A DNA stretch of 5,091 bases from Deltaproteobacteria bacterium (GTDB lineage Bacteria > Chloroflexota > Dehalococcoidia > Dehalococcoidales > BS750m-G39): NCBI GenBank assembly GCA_013202445.1, contig JABMRW010000111.1, positions 1 to 5,091 of the forward strand, written 5' to 3'. The translations under genes were made by a program, and so were the position numbers. Below, piece after piece: positions 1 through 5,088 of this stretch. Position 1 is the stretch's first letter. The number at the start of each line of letters is the position of its first letter. The notes beneath the pieces are model-generated. The model worked only from the letters and a program-made list of their open reading frames with translations, was not told where the DNA came from and ran no database searches.

Positions 1-2204
1 GGCAGGATGTCGGCCAGCTCCGTCAACTCGTGGTAGTGGGTAGCGTAGAGGGTTTTGGCCCTGAGTCGTGGGTGGTTGTGGATGTACTCGACCACCGCCC
101 AGGCGATGGACATGCCGTCGTAGGTGCTGGTGCCCCGCCCGATTTCGTCCAAGATAATCAGGGAGCGGGGGGTGGCGTTATTCAAGATATTGGCCGTTTC
201 CACCATCTCCACCATAAATGTCGACTGGCCGGCGGGCAGGTCTTCACGGGCGCCGATGCGGGTGAAGATGCGGTCTACCAGGCCGATGGTGGCCGAGGCG
301 GCGGGGACAAAGCTGCCGGTCTGGGCCATCAGGACAATCAGGGCCACCTGCCTCAAATAGGTGGACTTGCCCGACATATTGGGGCCGGTGAGAACGATAA
401 GCTGGGCGTCGTCGTTGGAGAGAAAGGTATCATTGGGGACAAAGCTGCCTTCGTCTAAAGTCCTTTCGACGACGGGGTGGCGCCCACCGGAGATGTCTAT
501 GGTATTTTCGGTTGTCAGGGTGGGGCGGATATAGCTGTGGCGGACGGCGATTTCGGCCAGTGCGGAGAAGGCGTCTATATCGGCCAGAGCGCCGGCGGAG
601 GCCGAGATGCGCCCGGTCTCCGCCCCCACCTGCTGGCAGACCTGCCGGAAGAGCTGGGCCTCAAGCTCTGAAATCCTGTCCTGGGCGTTTAAGATTAAAG
701 ATTCGTACTCTTTTAGCTCCGGGGTGAAGAAGCGCTCGCCGTTGACCAGTGTCTGCTTGCGGATATAGTCCTGGGGGACTTGAGATAAATTGGGCCTGGA
801 GACCTCAATATAGTAGCCGAAGACCCTGTTAAAGCCCACTTTTAACGACTTAATCCCGGTCTTTTCCCTTTCGGTGCGCTCCAAATCGGCCAGATACTGT
901 TTGGCGTTTTTAGAAGATTTACGGATGTTATCCAGCTCTTCGGAGAAGCCCGGCCTGATTACACCGCCCTGGTCAAGGCTGCCCGGCGACTCTACTATTG
1001 CCTGAGAGATTAAATCCACCACCTCGGGGCAGGGCTTAAGCTCGTCTTTAAGCCAGCCGAGCGGCTCAAGAATTTCAGCCAGTTTAGGGATAATCTCAAG
1101 GCTGCGGCGGAGGGCGGTAAGCTCACGGGGGATGGCGATGCCGCTCTTTATGCGGTTAATCAGGCGCTCGCAGTCGGCGACCTCACCCAGCAGAGATATA
1201 GCCCGGCTGCGATTGAGTGTGTTATCGGCAAACCAGCCGATGGCGTCCTGCCGTTTATTTAGCTCTTTTATGTCAAGCAGGGGCTGACCCAGCCAGCGCC
1301 GGAGCAGCCTGCCCCCCATCGCCGTACGGGTCAAATCAATGCCGGACAGCAGCGAGCCGCCGGCAGTCCCGTAGCGGCTTGCCTGAAAAAGCTCCAGATT
1401 TCTCTGGGTCTGCACGTCCAGCGCCATGAAGGCGTCGGTGGTATATGTTATAAGGTGAGCCAGCTGCCCCAACACCCCCTTCTGCGTCTCCTGTATATAG
1501 TGGACGATAGCGCCGGCAGCCCTTACCGCCAGGGGCAGGTGGCCGCAGCCGTAGCCGTCCAGGGTGGATACGCCGAAGTGGTCGAGCATGGTCTGGGTGG
1601 CGGTCTCAAGCTCAAACCAGTAGTCCTCAAGGCGGGTCAGCGAAGCGTCCGAGCCCAGAGCGGGCAGGTCGGCGCTTTCGGCGGCGATAATCTCCGAAGG
1701 CTTTAGCCGTTCCAGTTCGGGGACAAGGCGGTGGGGGGGAAACTGCGTGGTGGCGAACTCGCTGGTGGTGATGTCAACATAAGCCAGCCCTACCACCTCC
1801 TCACCCCACACCAGGCTGACCAGGTAGTTGTTGCTCTTGCTCTCCAGCAGGCCGGGCTCTACCACCGTGCCCGGTGTTACCAGCCGTACTACTTCCCGTT
1901 CCACCAGCCCTTTGGTCTCGCCGGGCCTGGTCACCTGCTCGCAGATGGCAACCTTATAGCCGCGGCTGATGAGCCGAGCCAGGTAGTTGTCCAGAGCGTG
2001 ATAGGGAATGCCCGCCATCGGCACCTTATGACCCTTGCCCATCCCCCGCGATGTCAAAACTATCTCCAGCTCCCGGGAGGCCAGCCTGGCGTCCTCGTCA
2101 AAGGTCTCGTAGAAATCGCCCAGGCGGAATAGCACAATCGCCTGCGGATACTGCTGCTTGATTTTGAGGTACTGGCGGCGGATGGGGGTGGAACCCTCTC
2201 TCAT
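1..2204 (-). CDS. mutS: DNA mismatch repair protein MutS (C-terminus beyond window edge)
   Basis: MutS recognises base mismatches and small loops as a DNA-clamping dimer and, through ATP-driven change, recruits MutL. I translated the minus strand through all 734 visible codons and found no stop or frameshift. Seen in order: the N-terminal mismatch-binding motif GDFYETF, with F31 and E33 matching the Phe-X-Glu wedge; a connector domain around 120-250; the core block SGIDLTRTAMGGRLLRRWL around 287-305; the clamp landmark FNRVFGYYIEVSRP at 458-471; Walker A GPNMSGKST at 607-615 with K613; the REDLPAGQSTFMVEM loop; Walker B LIILDE with D686 and E687 followed by GRGTST; and the ATHYHEL switch at 721-727. 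Family members are usually about 850 residues, so roughly 120 residues lie outside, including the HTH dimerisation tail. The start at 2204 begins MREGSTP, aligning with the family N-terminus; only a weak AGGCAGG precedes it. It is not MutS2, since it has the mismatch-recognition domain and begins with it. Confidence 0.98.
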   Translation of the reverse strand, partial: MREGSTPIRRQYLKIKQQYPQAIVLFRLGDFYETFDEDARLASRELEIVLTSRGMGKGHKVPMAGIPYHALDNYLARLISRGYKVAICEQVTRPGETKGLVEREVVRLVTPGTVVEPGLLESKSNNYLVSLVWGEEVVGLAYVDITTSEFATTQFPPHRLVPELERLKPSEIIAAESADLPALGSDASLTRLEDYWFELETATQTMLDHFGVSTLDGYGCGHLPLAVRAAGAIVHYIQETQKGVLGQLAHLITYTTDAFMALDVQTQRNLELFQASRYGTAGGSLLSGIDLTRTAMGGRLLRRWLGQPLLDIKELNKRQDAIGWFADNTLNRSRAISLLGEVADCERLINRIKSGIAIPRELTALRRSLEIIPKLAEILEPLGWLKDELKPCPEVVDLISQAIVESPGSLDQGGVIRPGFSEELDNIRKSSKNAKQYLADLERTEREKTGIKSLKVGFNRVFGYYIEVSRPNLSQVPQDYIRKQTLVNGERFFTPELKEYESLILNAQDRISELEAQLFRQVCQQVGAETGRISASAGALADIDAFSALAEIAVRHSYIRPTLTTENTIDISGGRHPVVERTLDEGSFVPNDTFLSNDDAQLIVLTGPNMSGKSTYLRQVALIVLMAQTGSFVPAASATIGLVDRIFTRIGAREDLPAGQSTFMVEMVETANILNNATPRSLIILDEIGRGTSTYDGMSIAWAVVEYIHNHPRLRAKTLYATHYHELTELADIL

Positions 2205-2213
2205 TACCTGCCT

Positions 2214-2226
2214 ATTCTACTAGAAT
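2214..2226. repeat. 13-bp palindrome ATTCTAcTAGAAT next to the mutS start
   Basis: Perfect 6-bp arms surround a single central base, ending 10 bp upstream of the mutS ATG. Read on the minus strand, the half-site nearest the gene is TAGAAT, which resembles a -10 box. Used that way it would give an almost leaderless transcript, and the hexamer 17 bp further upstream (TTCTTT) is a poor -35. An operator or a chance palindrome are both possible. Confidence 0.4.
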
Positions 2227-2260
2227 TTTGGGCTAAAAAGAAGGGGGGAACCCCTCAAAG

Positions 2261-2323
2261 GGTGAGGGATTAGGCTGGTTCTTAGAGGGTGTTTTGTTTC
2301 CCACCCTCCCGCCCTACAGAGGT
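2261..2323. repeat. Dispersed repeat, copy 1 (with embedded G4 motif)
   Basis: This segment matches 5026-5088. The two copies share an 11-base block GAGGGATTAGG (2264-2274 and 5029-5039) and a 24-base identical block (2297-2320 and 5063-5086). The blocks are separated by 22 and 23 bases that differ largely by transitions. The one-base length difference and the lack of a shared reading frame argue that the repeat is noncoding. Both copies lie upstream of a minus-strand gene. No terminal inverted repeats or target-site duplication could be made out, so it cannot be called a MITE from this window. Confidence 0.7.
2300..2314 (-). other. G-quadruplex motif, 1-nt loops (repeat copy 1)
   Basis: The minus strand reads GGGCGGGAGGGTGGG: four G3 runs with three single-nucleotide loops. 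This arrangement is known to favour very stable parallel quadruplexes. The same 15 bases are conserved exactly in copy 2 at 5066-5080. The G-rich strand is the coding-sense strand for mutS, so it would be present in any mutS leader that starts upstream of it. Confidence 0.65.
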
Positions 2324-2332
2324 TTCACCTCT
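2318..2332. repeat. Short hairpin AGAGGT-ttc-ACCTCT
   Basis: A perfect 6-bp stem with a three-base loop directly adjoins the conserved block of repeat copy 1. Copy 2 is cut by the window edge at this point, and its visible part (AGAAGTGA) already breaks the stem, so the hairpin may not be part of the repeat unit. Confidence 0.4.
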
Positions 2333-2376
2333 ATACATACCTCTTAAAAAAGGGGGGACTAAAAGAGAGGCGTTAT

Positions 2377-2397
2377 GGGCGGGCGGGGGGAGAAGGG
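2377..2397 (+). other. Second G-run cluster, G4-compatible, on the plus strand
   Basis: GGGCGGGCGGGGGG followed by AGAAGGG provides at least four G3 runs with short loops on the plus strand. Bases 2377-2391 are also the imperfect reverse complement of the 2300-2314 motif, matching 12 of 15 positions. The two segments could therefore pair as a large stem or fold separately as quadruplexes on opposite strands. Confidence 0.5.
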
Positions 2398-2415
2398 AAT
2401 AATACGGGGGTGTCT

Positions 2416-2444
2416 AAGAGGGGGGCTTCGCCCCCCTCTTTTTA
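2416..2444 (+). terminator. Strong hairpin with T tract (intrinsic-terminator-like)
   Basis: AAGAGGGGGGC and GCCCCCCTCTT form a perfect 11-bp stem around a TTC loop (2416-2440), and the plus strand continues with TTTATAATAA, so the run of T covers 2439-2443. This is textbook intrinsic-terminator form for plus-strand transcription, although no plus-strand gene lies upstream in the window. On the minus strand the stem is followed by AGACACCC, with no T tract, so it would work less well for the 111-residue protein gene. Confidence 0.6.
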
Positions 2445-2452
2445 TAATAAAT

Positions 2453-2481
2453 TCCCCCTCTCCCTGGCAGGGAGAGGGGGA
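2453..2481 (-). terminator. 13-bp perfect hairpin downstream of the 111-aa gene
   Basis: The arms TCCCCCTCTCCCT and AGGGAGAGGGGGA enclose a GGC loop. It is the first strong hairpin met by minus-strand transcription leaving the gene at 2625-2960, and the following minus-strand bases (ATTTATTATAAAAAG) are AT-rich but lack an uninterrupted T run. The stem flows into GATTAAGGGGGTGAGGG on the plus strand, a composition typical of REP-like intergenic palindromes, so it may be a dispersed repeat serving as terminator. Confidence 0.45.
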
Positions 2482-2624
2482 TTAAGGGGGTGAGGGTTTC
2501 CTTAAATTAGAATTAAGATGATTGGGGGAGGCAGAGTGTATAAATAGCCAAAGTTCACCTCCCTTCACCCCATTCACAGTAAAAATATGAGGGCGAGCCA
2601 GCCAAACCAGTCTATCCGCTAACG

Positions 2625-2960
2625 CTACTGCGGCCGTTTGTACGCCTTGGTGGTCAGAAGCTCAATCAGGAAACCCCAGATAACTATAGCGACAAAAATT
2701 CCCCAGGGGTTGTATGTTCCAACAATGCCGATAGCCAAGAATACGCCAAAGAGAGCGCCCCAGAGCACCCCATGAGCCGCCCAGTTCATCTTGAGGGCAC
2801 TGGCCCCGATAGCGAACCCCATGACAGTATGGTGTATCAAAAAAGAAGCACCGAGCGGCCAGAACGCAGCTTCAAAAGCATATCTGGACAAAAACATACA
2901 TATGATACCAAAGACCAAACCTAAGAGTGTAGTGGTAATCAGCCGAGACGATTTAACCAT
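2625..2960 (-). CDS. Small four-helix integral membrane protein, function unknown
   Basis: The 111-residue product has a short basic N-terminus (MVKSSR) and four hydrophobic stretches at about 7-25, 36-55, 62-81 and 86-103, ending in a basic tail KAYKRPQ. It also has a paired histidine at 43-44 and several small-residue helix faces (GFAIGASA, GALFG). I do not recognise a named family. The ATG at 2960 is chosen because AAAGGGGG lies 5 bases before it. An upstream in-frame TTG at 2987 would add nine residues, but it overlaps the -10 box and precedes the predicted transcription start. The gene is transcribed divergently from the DUF4870 gene and is probably monocistronic, with strong hairpins downstream. 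An inner-membrane location is inferred from hydrophobicity alone. Confidence 0.8.
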   Translation of the reverse strand: MVKSSRLITTTLLGLVFGIICMFLSRYAFEAAFWPLGASFLIHHTVMGFAIGASALKMNWAAHGVLWGALFGVFLAIGIVGTYNPWGIFVAIVIWGFLIELLTTKAYKRPQ

Positions 2961-2986
2961 TTTGTCCCCCTTTATTTTTAGCCTCA

Positions 2987-3015
2987 ATTCTATAGCCGCG
3001 CCCGACCATTGTCAA
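2987..3015 (-). promoter_or_regulatory. Sigma70-type promoter for the 111-aa membrane protein gene
   Basis: On the minus strand a perfect -35 box TTGACA (3010-3015) is followed by exactly 17 bp and then TAGAAT (2987-2992), five of six matches to TATAAT. Transcription would begin near 2980, giving a leader of about 20 bases that contains the GGGGG ribosome binding site. Confidence 0.75.
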
Positions 3016-3035
3016 TGGGTTAAAAACTATTGACA
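3010..3035. promoter_or_regulatory. Inverted repeat formed by the two facing -35 boxes
   Basis: TGTCAAT (3010-3016) and ATTGACA (3029-3035) are perfect 7-bp arms separated by 12 bp (GGGTTAAAAACT). Each arm contains the -35 hexamer of one of two back-to-back promoters. The symmetry may simply be the consequence of two consensus -35 boxes, but it also has the geometry of a dimeric repressor site that could shut both promoters at once. Confidence 0.5.
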
Positions 3036-3058
3036 CCTGCTGCATACCAGTATATTCT
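3030..3058 (+). promoter_or_regulatory. Sigma70-type promoter for the DUF4870-like gene
   Basis: A perfect -35 box TTGACA (3030-3035), a 17-bp spacer and TATTCT (3053-3058, four of six) stand 33 bp before the ATG. An overlapping TATATT at 3051-3056 fits the -10 consensus better but with a 15-bp spacer. The leader of roughly 27 bases carries AAGGAGA at 3078-3084, seven bases before the start codon. Confidence 0.65.
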
Positions 3059-3091
3059 TTTATCCAAGCAAACCTCGAAGGAGACAGTTAA

Positions 3092-3424
3092 ATGGCCAAG
3101 ACATCTACAGGACTGGAAGAAAATGTTGCCGGGCTGCTGTGCTACGTGGGGTGGTGGGTAAGCGGGGTAGTATTCCTGATATTAGAGCCCAAAAACAAGC
3201 TCGTCCGCTACCACGCCATGCAGTCAATTATTGTCTTCGGCGCTATTAATATCGCCGCTATTATTCTCAGGTACATTCCCTTGATCGGGCCTGTTCTCTT
3301 TGGGCTACTCTGGGCGCTGGGAGTCATACTCTGGATAGTGCTCATGGTGAAAGCCTATCAGGGGACTAAGTACAAGCTGCCTTGGGCCGGTGACCAGGCC
3401 GAAAAGTGGGCGGCTAAGTCTTAA
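3092..3424 (+). CDS. DUF4870/Tic20-like small membrane protein
   Basis: The 110-residue product matches what I recall of the DUF4870 (Tic20-like, Pfam PF09685) family, found widely in bacteria and archaea with no established biochemical role. The N-terminal block GLEENVAGLLCYVGWW (7-22) leads into helix 1 (about 11-31). This is followed by the hallmark LEPKNKLVRYHAMQSI (31-46), helix 2 (about 46-60), helix 3 (about 64-86) and a polar tail with a YKLPWAGDQAEKWA segment. Length and three-helix layout are normal for the family. The start is fixed by AAGGAGA and the promoter upstream. The gene stands alone on the plus strand, diverging from the 111-residue membrane protein gene and converging on the cvpA-like gene, with 23 bp between their stop codons. 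Confidence 0.85.
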   Translation: MAKTSTGLEENVAGLLCYVGWWVSGVVFLILEPKNKLVRYHAMQSIIVFGAINIAAIILRYIPLIGPVLFGLLWALGVILWIVLMVKAYQGTKYKLPWAGDQAEKWAAKS

Positions 3425-3434
3425 ATAAAAGATA

Positions 3435-3452
3435 TAAAGCCCCCGGGCTATA
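3435..3452. terminator. Weak hairpin between convergent genes
   Basis: AGCCC-cc-GGGCT (3438-3449) has self-complementary arms and sits between the stop codons of the two convergent genes, overlapping the TAG of the cvpA-like gene. On the minus strand it is followed by TTATATCTTTTATTT, T-rich enough for a modest terminator of the MBL-cvpA operon. The realistic stem is only 4-5 bp, so the call is tentative. Confidence 0.35.
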
Positions 3453-3945
3453 CCATAGCCGCCGCCTGCCGTAACACCTCCGGCAGCACCGCCTGTATAA
3501 AGCTCATCTGGGAAACCAGCCAGACGATGACGCCTGAGCCGCTCATCGCCCGCGCCAGCCAGTCTATAATGGGGTAGGCATTGAGCACCAGGGCGAATAC
3601 CACTATCCCGATGGCGGCATTAAAGAGGCTGAAGACGGCGCCGAGCACGGCGAAGGAGACACCGACGTCCCAGGACTTCTTAAACATCCTCCCCGGTATT
3701 ATAAAGACGAAGTACAGAAGGATGCTGACCACCGCCATCATGACGAAGAAGGCGATGAAATTTTCCCAGTTCTGGCCGGGGATAAACGAGAGCCAGCCGG
3801 CCAGCACCTGATATGAGACACCGGCGATGGGGATGGCGATAAGCGTGGCCAGCAGGGTGAAGAACTGCTTGACCGCCCCCTCCTTAAGCCCCCCGATAAT
3901 GCTGAAGAAAAGTACCAGAGCTGCGATAATGCTAACCCAAATCAT
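3448..3945 (-). CDS. CvpA-family integral membrane protein
   Basis: The 165-residue product resembles the CvpA (colicin V production) family of inner-membrane proteins, whose members affect envelope integrity and colicin V export in enterobacteria but have no settled general function. The N-terminal helix (about 2-18) is followed by the family-typical GGLKEGAVKQFFTLLATLIA (18-37), then hydrophobic segments at about 28-50, 61-84 and 97-124. The last includes GAVFSLFNAAIGIVVFALVL, the glycine-rich helix usual in CvpA proteins. The C-terminal 40 residues are moderately hydrophobic. Length is normal for the family. GGAGG lies five bases before the ATG. It is the second gene of an operon, 23 bp after the MBL hydrolase gene. 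The ending AAAMV is followed by TAG within a small hairpin. Confidence 0.82.
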   Translation of the reverse strand: MIWVSIIAALVLFFSIIGGLKEGAVKQFFTLLATLIAIPIAGVSYQVLAGWLSFIPGQNWENFIAFFVMMAVVSILLYFVFIIPGRMFKKSWDVGVSFAVLGAVFSLFNAAIGIVVFALVLNAYPIIDWLARAMSGSGVIVWLVSQMSFIQAVLPEVLRQAAAMV

Positions 3946-3968
3946 AGCTGCCTCCAGTAATCATTGAC

Positions 3969-4859
3969 CTATATTAATCCCTTTTTGCGGAAGTAGTGGG
4001 TATACCCCTTGACATTGCTCATCAGCTCGTATTCATCCAGTGGGGCGTTAAATTGGTCGCGCAGGTAGTCCCCGACATGGCCGATGATAGCCTCCTCGCT
4101 CTCCCCCGCCTTCAAATAGCGCCGGATGAAAGCGCCAACCAGCCTGGTGTTCTCCATGACCGTTTTAATCAGCTTTTCCGGCTCGTCGGCGATAGTGCCG
4201 TGAGAGTAAAAGAGCAGCCGGGGTTTTAGCGCCATCAGGTTTTTCATGTCTTTGAGATAGAGCTCCAGGTCAAAGCCGGGCGGCGCCACCGCGGGGAGGG
4301 GGGGATAGCCGGGGCCGTAGATGAGACCGAGCGCCTCGCCGCAGAAAAGCCCTTTAGTTTTGGTATCAAATATGGACATGTGGTGGCCGGCGTGGCCGGG
4401 GGTATGGATGATGAGAAGCTCGCGGTTGCCCACGGTGAGGCGGTCACCGTCACTGACTACCCTTAAGCGTGATTCGGGCACGGGCAGAATTGGGCCGTAG
4501 GTAGATTCAAAATCATCGCCGAAAGCCATGCGGGTGCTCTCAATCAGGCGCGACGGGTCGACGATATGCTTTGCCCCCTGGCGGTTGACCACTATGGTGG
4601 TATCCGGAAAAATTTCGGCCAATCTGCCCACCCCACCGGCGTGGTCGAGGTGGATGTGGGTGGGGATGATATACTGCGGTTTGGAAAGCCCCAGCTCTTT
4701 GGCCGCCTCCCGGATATCAGGGACAAGCACCGCCGGGCCCGGCTCCACAATTGCGCCGTCGCCGTCCTTGATGAAGTAGACGGCGAAGGGGGCGTTGGCC
4801 CCGTCAATCCGCCTTTCCAGGCGGTAGATGCCGTCGATAAGCTGCTCAACCTGCGCCAT
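3969..4859 (-). CDS. MBL-fold (metallo-beta-lactamase superfamily) metallohydrolase
   Basis: The 296-residue cytoplasmic enzyme (no signal peptide seen) has the superfamily metal-binding set. H68-I-H70-L-D72-H73 is the HxHxDH motif in PTHIHLDHAGG, H156 lies in HTPGHAGHH, and H220 in FYSHGT. The position normally held by the bridging Asp is glutamate, E175, in LFCGEALG. The N-terminal strand reads AIVEPGPA, where many members have an Asp-Thr-Gly. The catalytic domain ends near 222 and a helical C-terminal region follows to 296, as in COG0491-type hydrolases with an added C-terminal domain. Substrate cannot be told: a glyoxalase II, lactonase or other ester or thioester hydrolase role is possible. 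The start is supported by GAGG seven bases before ATG. It is the first gene of an operon with the cvpA-like gene 23 bp downstream. Confidence 0.9.
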   Translation of the reverse strand: MAQVEQLIDGIYRLERRIDGANAPFAVYFIKDGDGAIVEPGPAVLVPDIREAAKELGLSKPQYIIPTHIHLDHAGGVGRLAEIFPDTTIVVNRQGAKHIVDPSRLIESTRMAFGDDFESTYGPILPVPESRLRVVSDGDRLTVGNRELLIIHTPGHAGHHMSIFDTKTKGLFCGEALGLIYGPGYPPLPAVAPPGFDLELYLKDMKNLMALKPRLLFYSHGTIADEPEKLIKTVMENTRLVGAFIRRYLKAGESEEAIIGHVGDYLRDQFNAPLDEYELMSNVKGYTHYFRKKGLI

Positions 4860-4880
4860 AGTTAAACCTCAATCTATTGG

Positions 4881-4888
4881 ATAATATA
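4881..4888 (-). promoter_or_regulatory. Possible -10 element for the MBL-cvpA operon
   Basis: The minus strand reads TATATTAT 21 bp before the ATG, at a workable distance for a short leader that includes the GAGG ribosome binding site. No hexamer resembling TTGACA lies 16-18 bp upstream; that position is occupied by the GGTGGC hairpin instead. If the promoter is real it may depend on an activator. Confidence 0.35.
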
Positions 4889-4898
4889 GCCCGCCGGG

Positions 4899-4914
4899 GG
4901 TGGCTGGTGCCACC
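4899..4914. promoter_or_regulatory. Inverted repeat GGTGGC-tggt-GCCACC, possible operator
   Basis: Perfect 6-bp arms with a 4-base spacer lie just upstream of the -10-like TATATTAT, about where a -35 region would be. The placement suits a regulator-binding site, and the same sequence could fold as a small hairpin in any transcript starting further upstream. Confidence 0.4.
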
Positions 4915-5010
4915 GTTATAACTAATTTTACTAGAAATGCGGCGTAAAATAAAGTTATTTTTTTAAGTTGGTTAAGAGAGGAGAAGTTTGGGGAGTTAGT
5001 ATGAATAAAA

Positions 5011-5033
5011 GGGGTGGGGGGATAAGGGGAGGG
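5011..5033 (+). other. G-run cluster, G4-compatible, on the plus strand
   Basis: GGGGTGGGGGGATAAGGGG followed by AGGG gives four runs of three or more G with loops of 1, 4 and 1 bases. It precedes the conserved block of repeat copy 2 and overlaps its first shared bases. Copy 1 has only scattered G runs at the equivalent place. Confidence 0.5.
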
Positions 5034-5088
5034 ATTAGGTCAGCTTTTAGCGTACGTTCTTATTTCCCACCCTCCCGCCCTACAGAAG
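5026..5088. repeat. Dispersed repeat, copy 2 (with embedded G4 motif)
   Basis: This is the counterpart of 2261-2323: the same two conserved blocks in the same order and orientation, separated by 23 rather than 22 bases. It contains GGGCGGGAGGGTGGG on the minus strand at 5066-5080. The window ends three bases later, so the true right boundary is unknown. It lies about 170-230 bp upstream of the MBL gene start. Confidence 0.68.

Larger units (their letters stand above)
2205..2624. other. 420-bp gene-free spacer with clustered G/C-run structures
   Basis: No ORF with a credible start and ribosome binding site lies here. The DNA alternates long G runs and C runs. In order it contains a short palindrome next to mutS, one copy of the G4-bearing repeat, an opposite-strand G-run cluster, a terminator-like hairpin with a T tract, a 13-bp perfect hairpin, and a more ordinary AT-mixed stretch up to the stop codon of the 111-residue protein gene. 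I could not identify a convincing sigma70-type promoter for mutS; hexamers near its start are either too close to the ATG or lack a -35 partner. The spacer is unusually long for a window in which the other genes are tightly packed. Confidence 0.8.

Noticed and set aside
30..458. Plus-strand open frame of 142 codons rich in Gly and Asp
   Set aside because: It is antisense to the MutS ATPase domain (Walker A, Walker B and switch motifs all lie on the minus strand here).
1731..2132. Plus-strand open frame of 133 codons
   Set aside because: It lies wholly antisense to the N-terminal part of mutS, whose frame carries clear family motifs. The plus-strand product is low-complexity and resembles nothing.
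2211..2230. Shared TACTAGAA near 2218 and 4929 as part of the dispersed repeat
   Set aside because: The distance to the conserved block differs (46 versus 100 bases) and the sequence between does not align, so the match is probably chance.
2266..2494. Long plus-strand stretch without a stop codon across the spacer
   Set aside because: It is preceded directly by TGA, has no plausible start with a ribosome binding site, and passes through hairpins and G/C runs whose translation is low-complexity.
2532..2588. Possible 18-codon minus-strand ORF starting with GTG after GGGAGG
   Set aside because: The ribosome binding site overlaps the GTG with no usable spacing, and the peptide shows nothing recognisable.
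2205..2624. Insertion sequence, MITE or CRISPR remnant in the spacer
   Set aside because: No transposase fragment, terminal inverted repeats, target duplication or regularly spaced direct repeats could be found; the repeats seen are hairpins and a single copy of a two-copy element.
2961..2987. Nine-residue N-terminal extension of the 111-aa protein from a TTG start
   Set aside because: The TTG overlaps the -10 box and lies upstream of the predicted transcription start, while the ATG at 2960 has a strong ribosome binding site.
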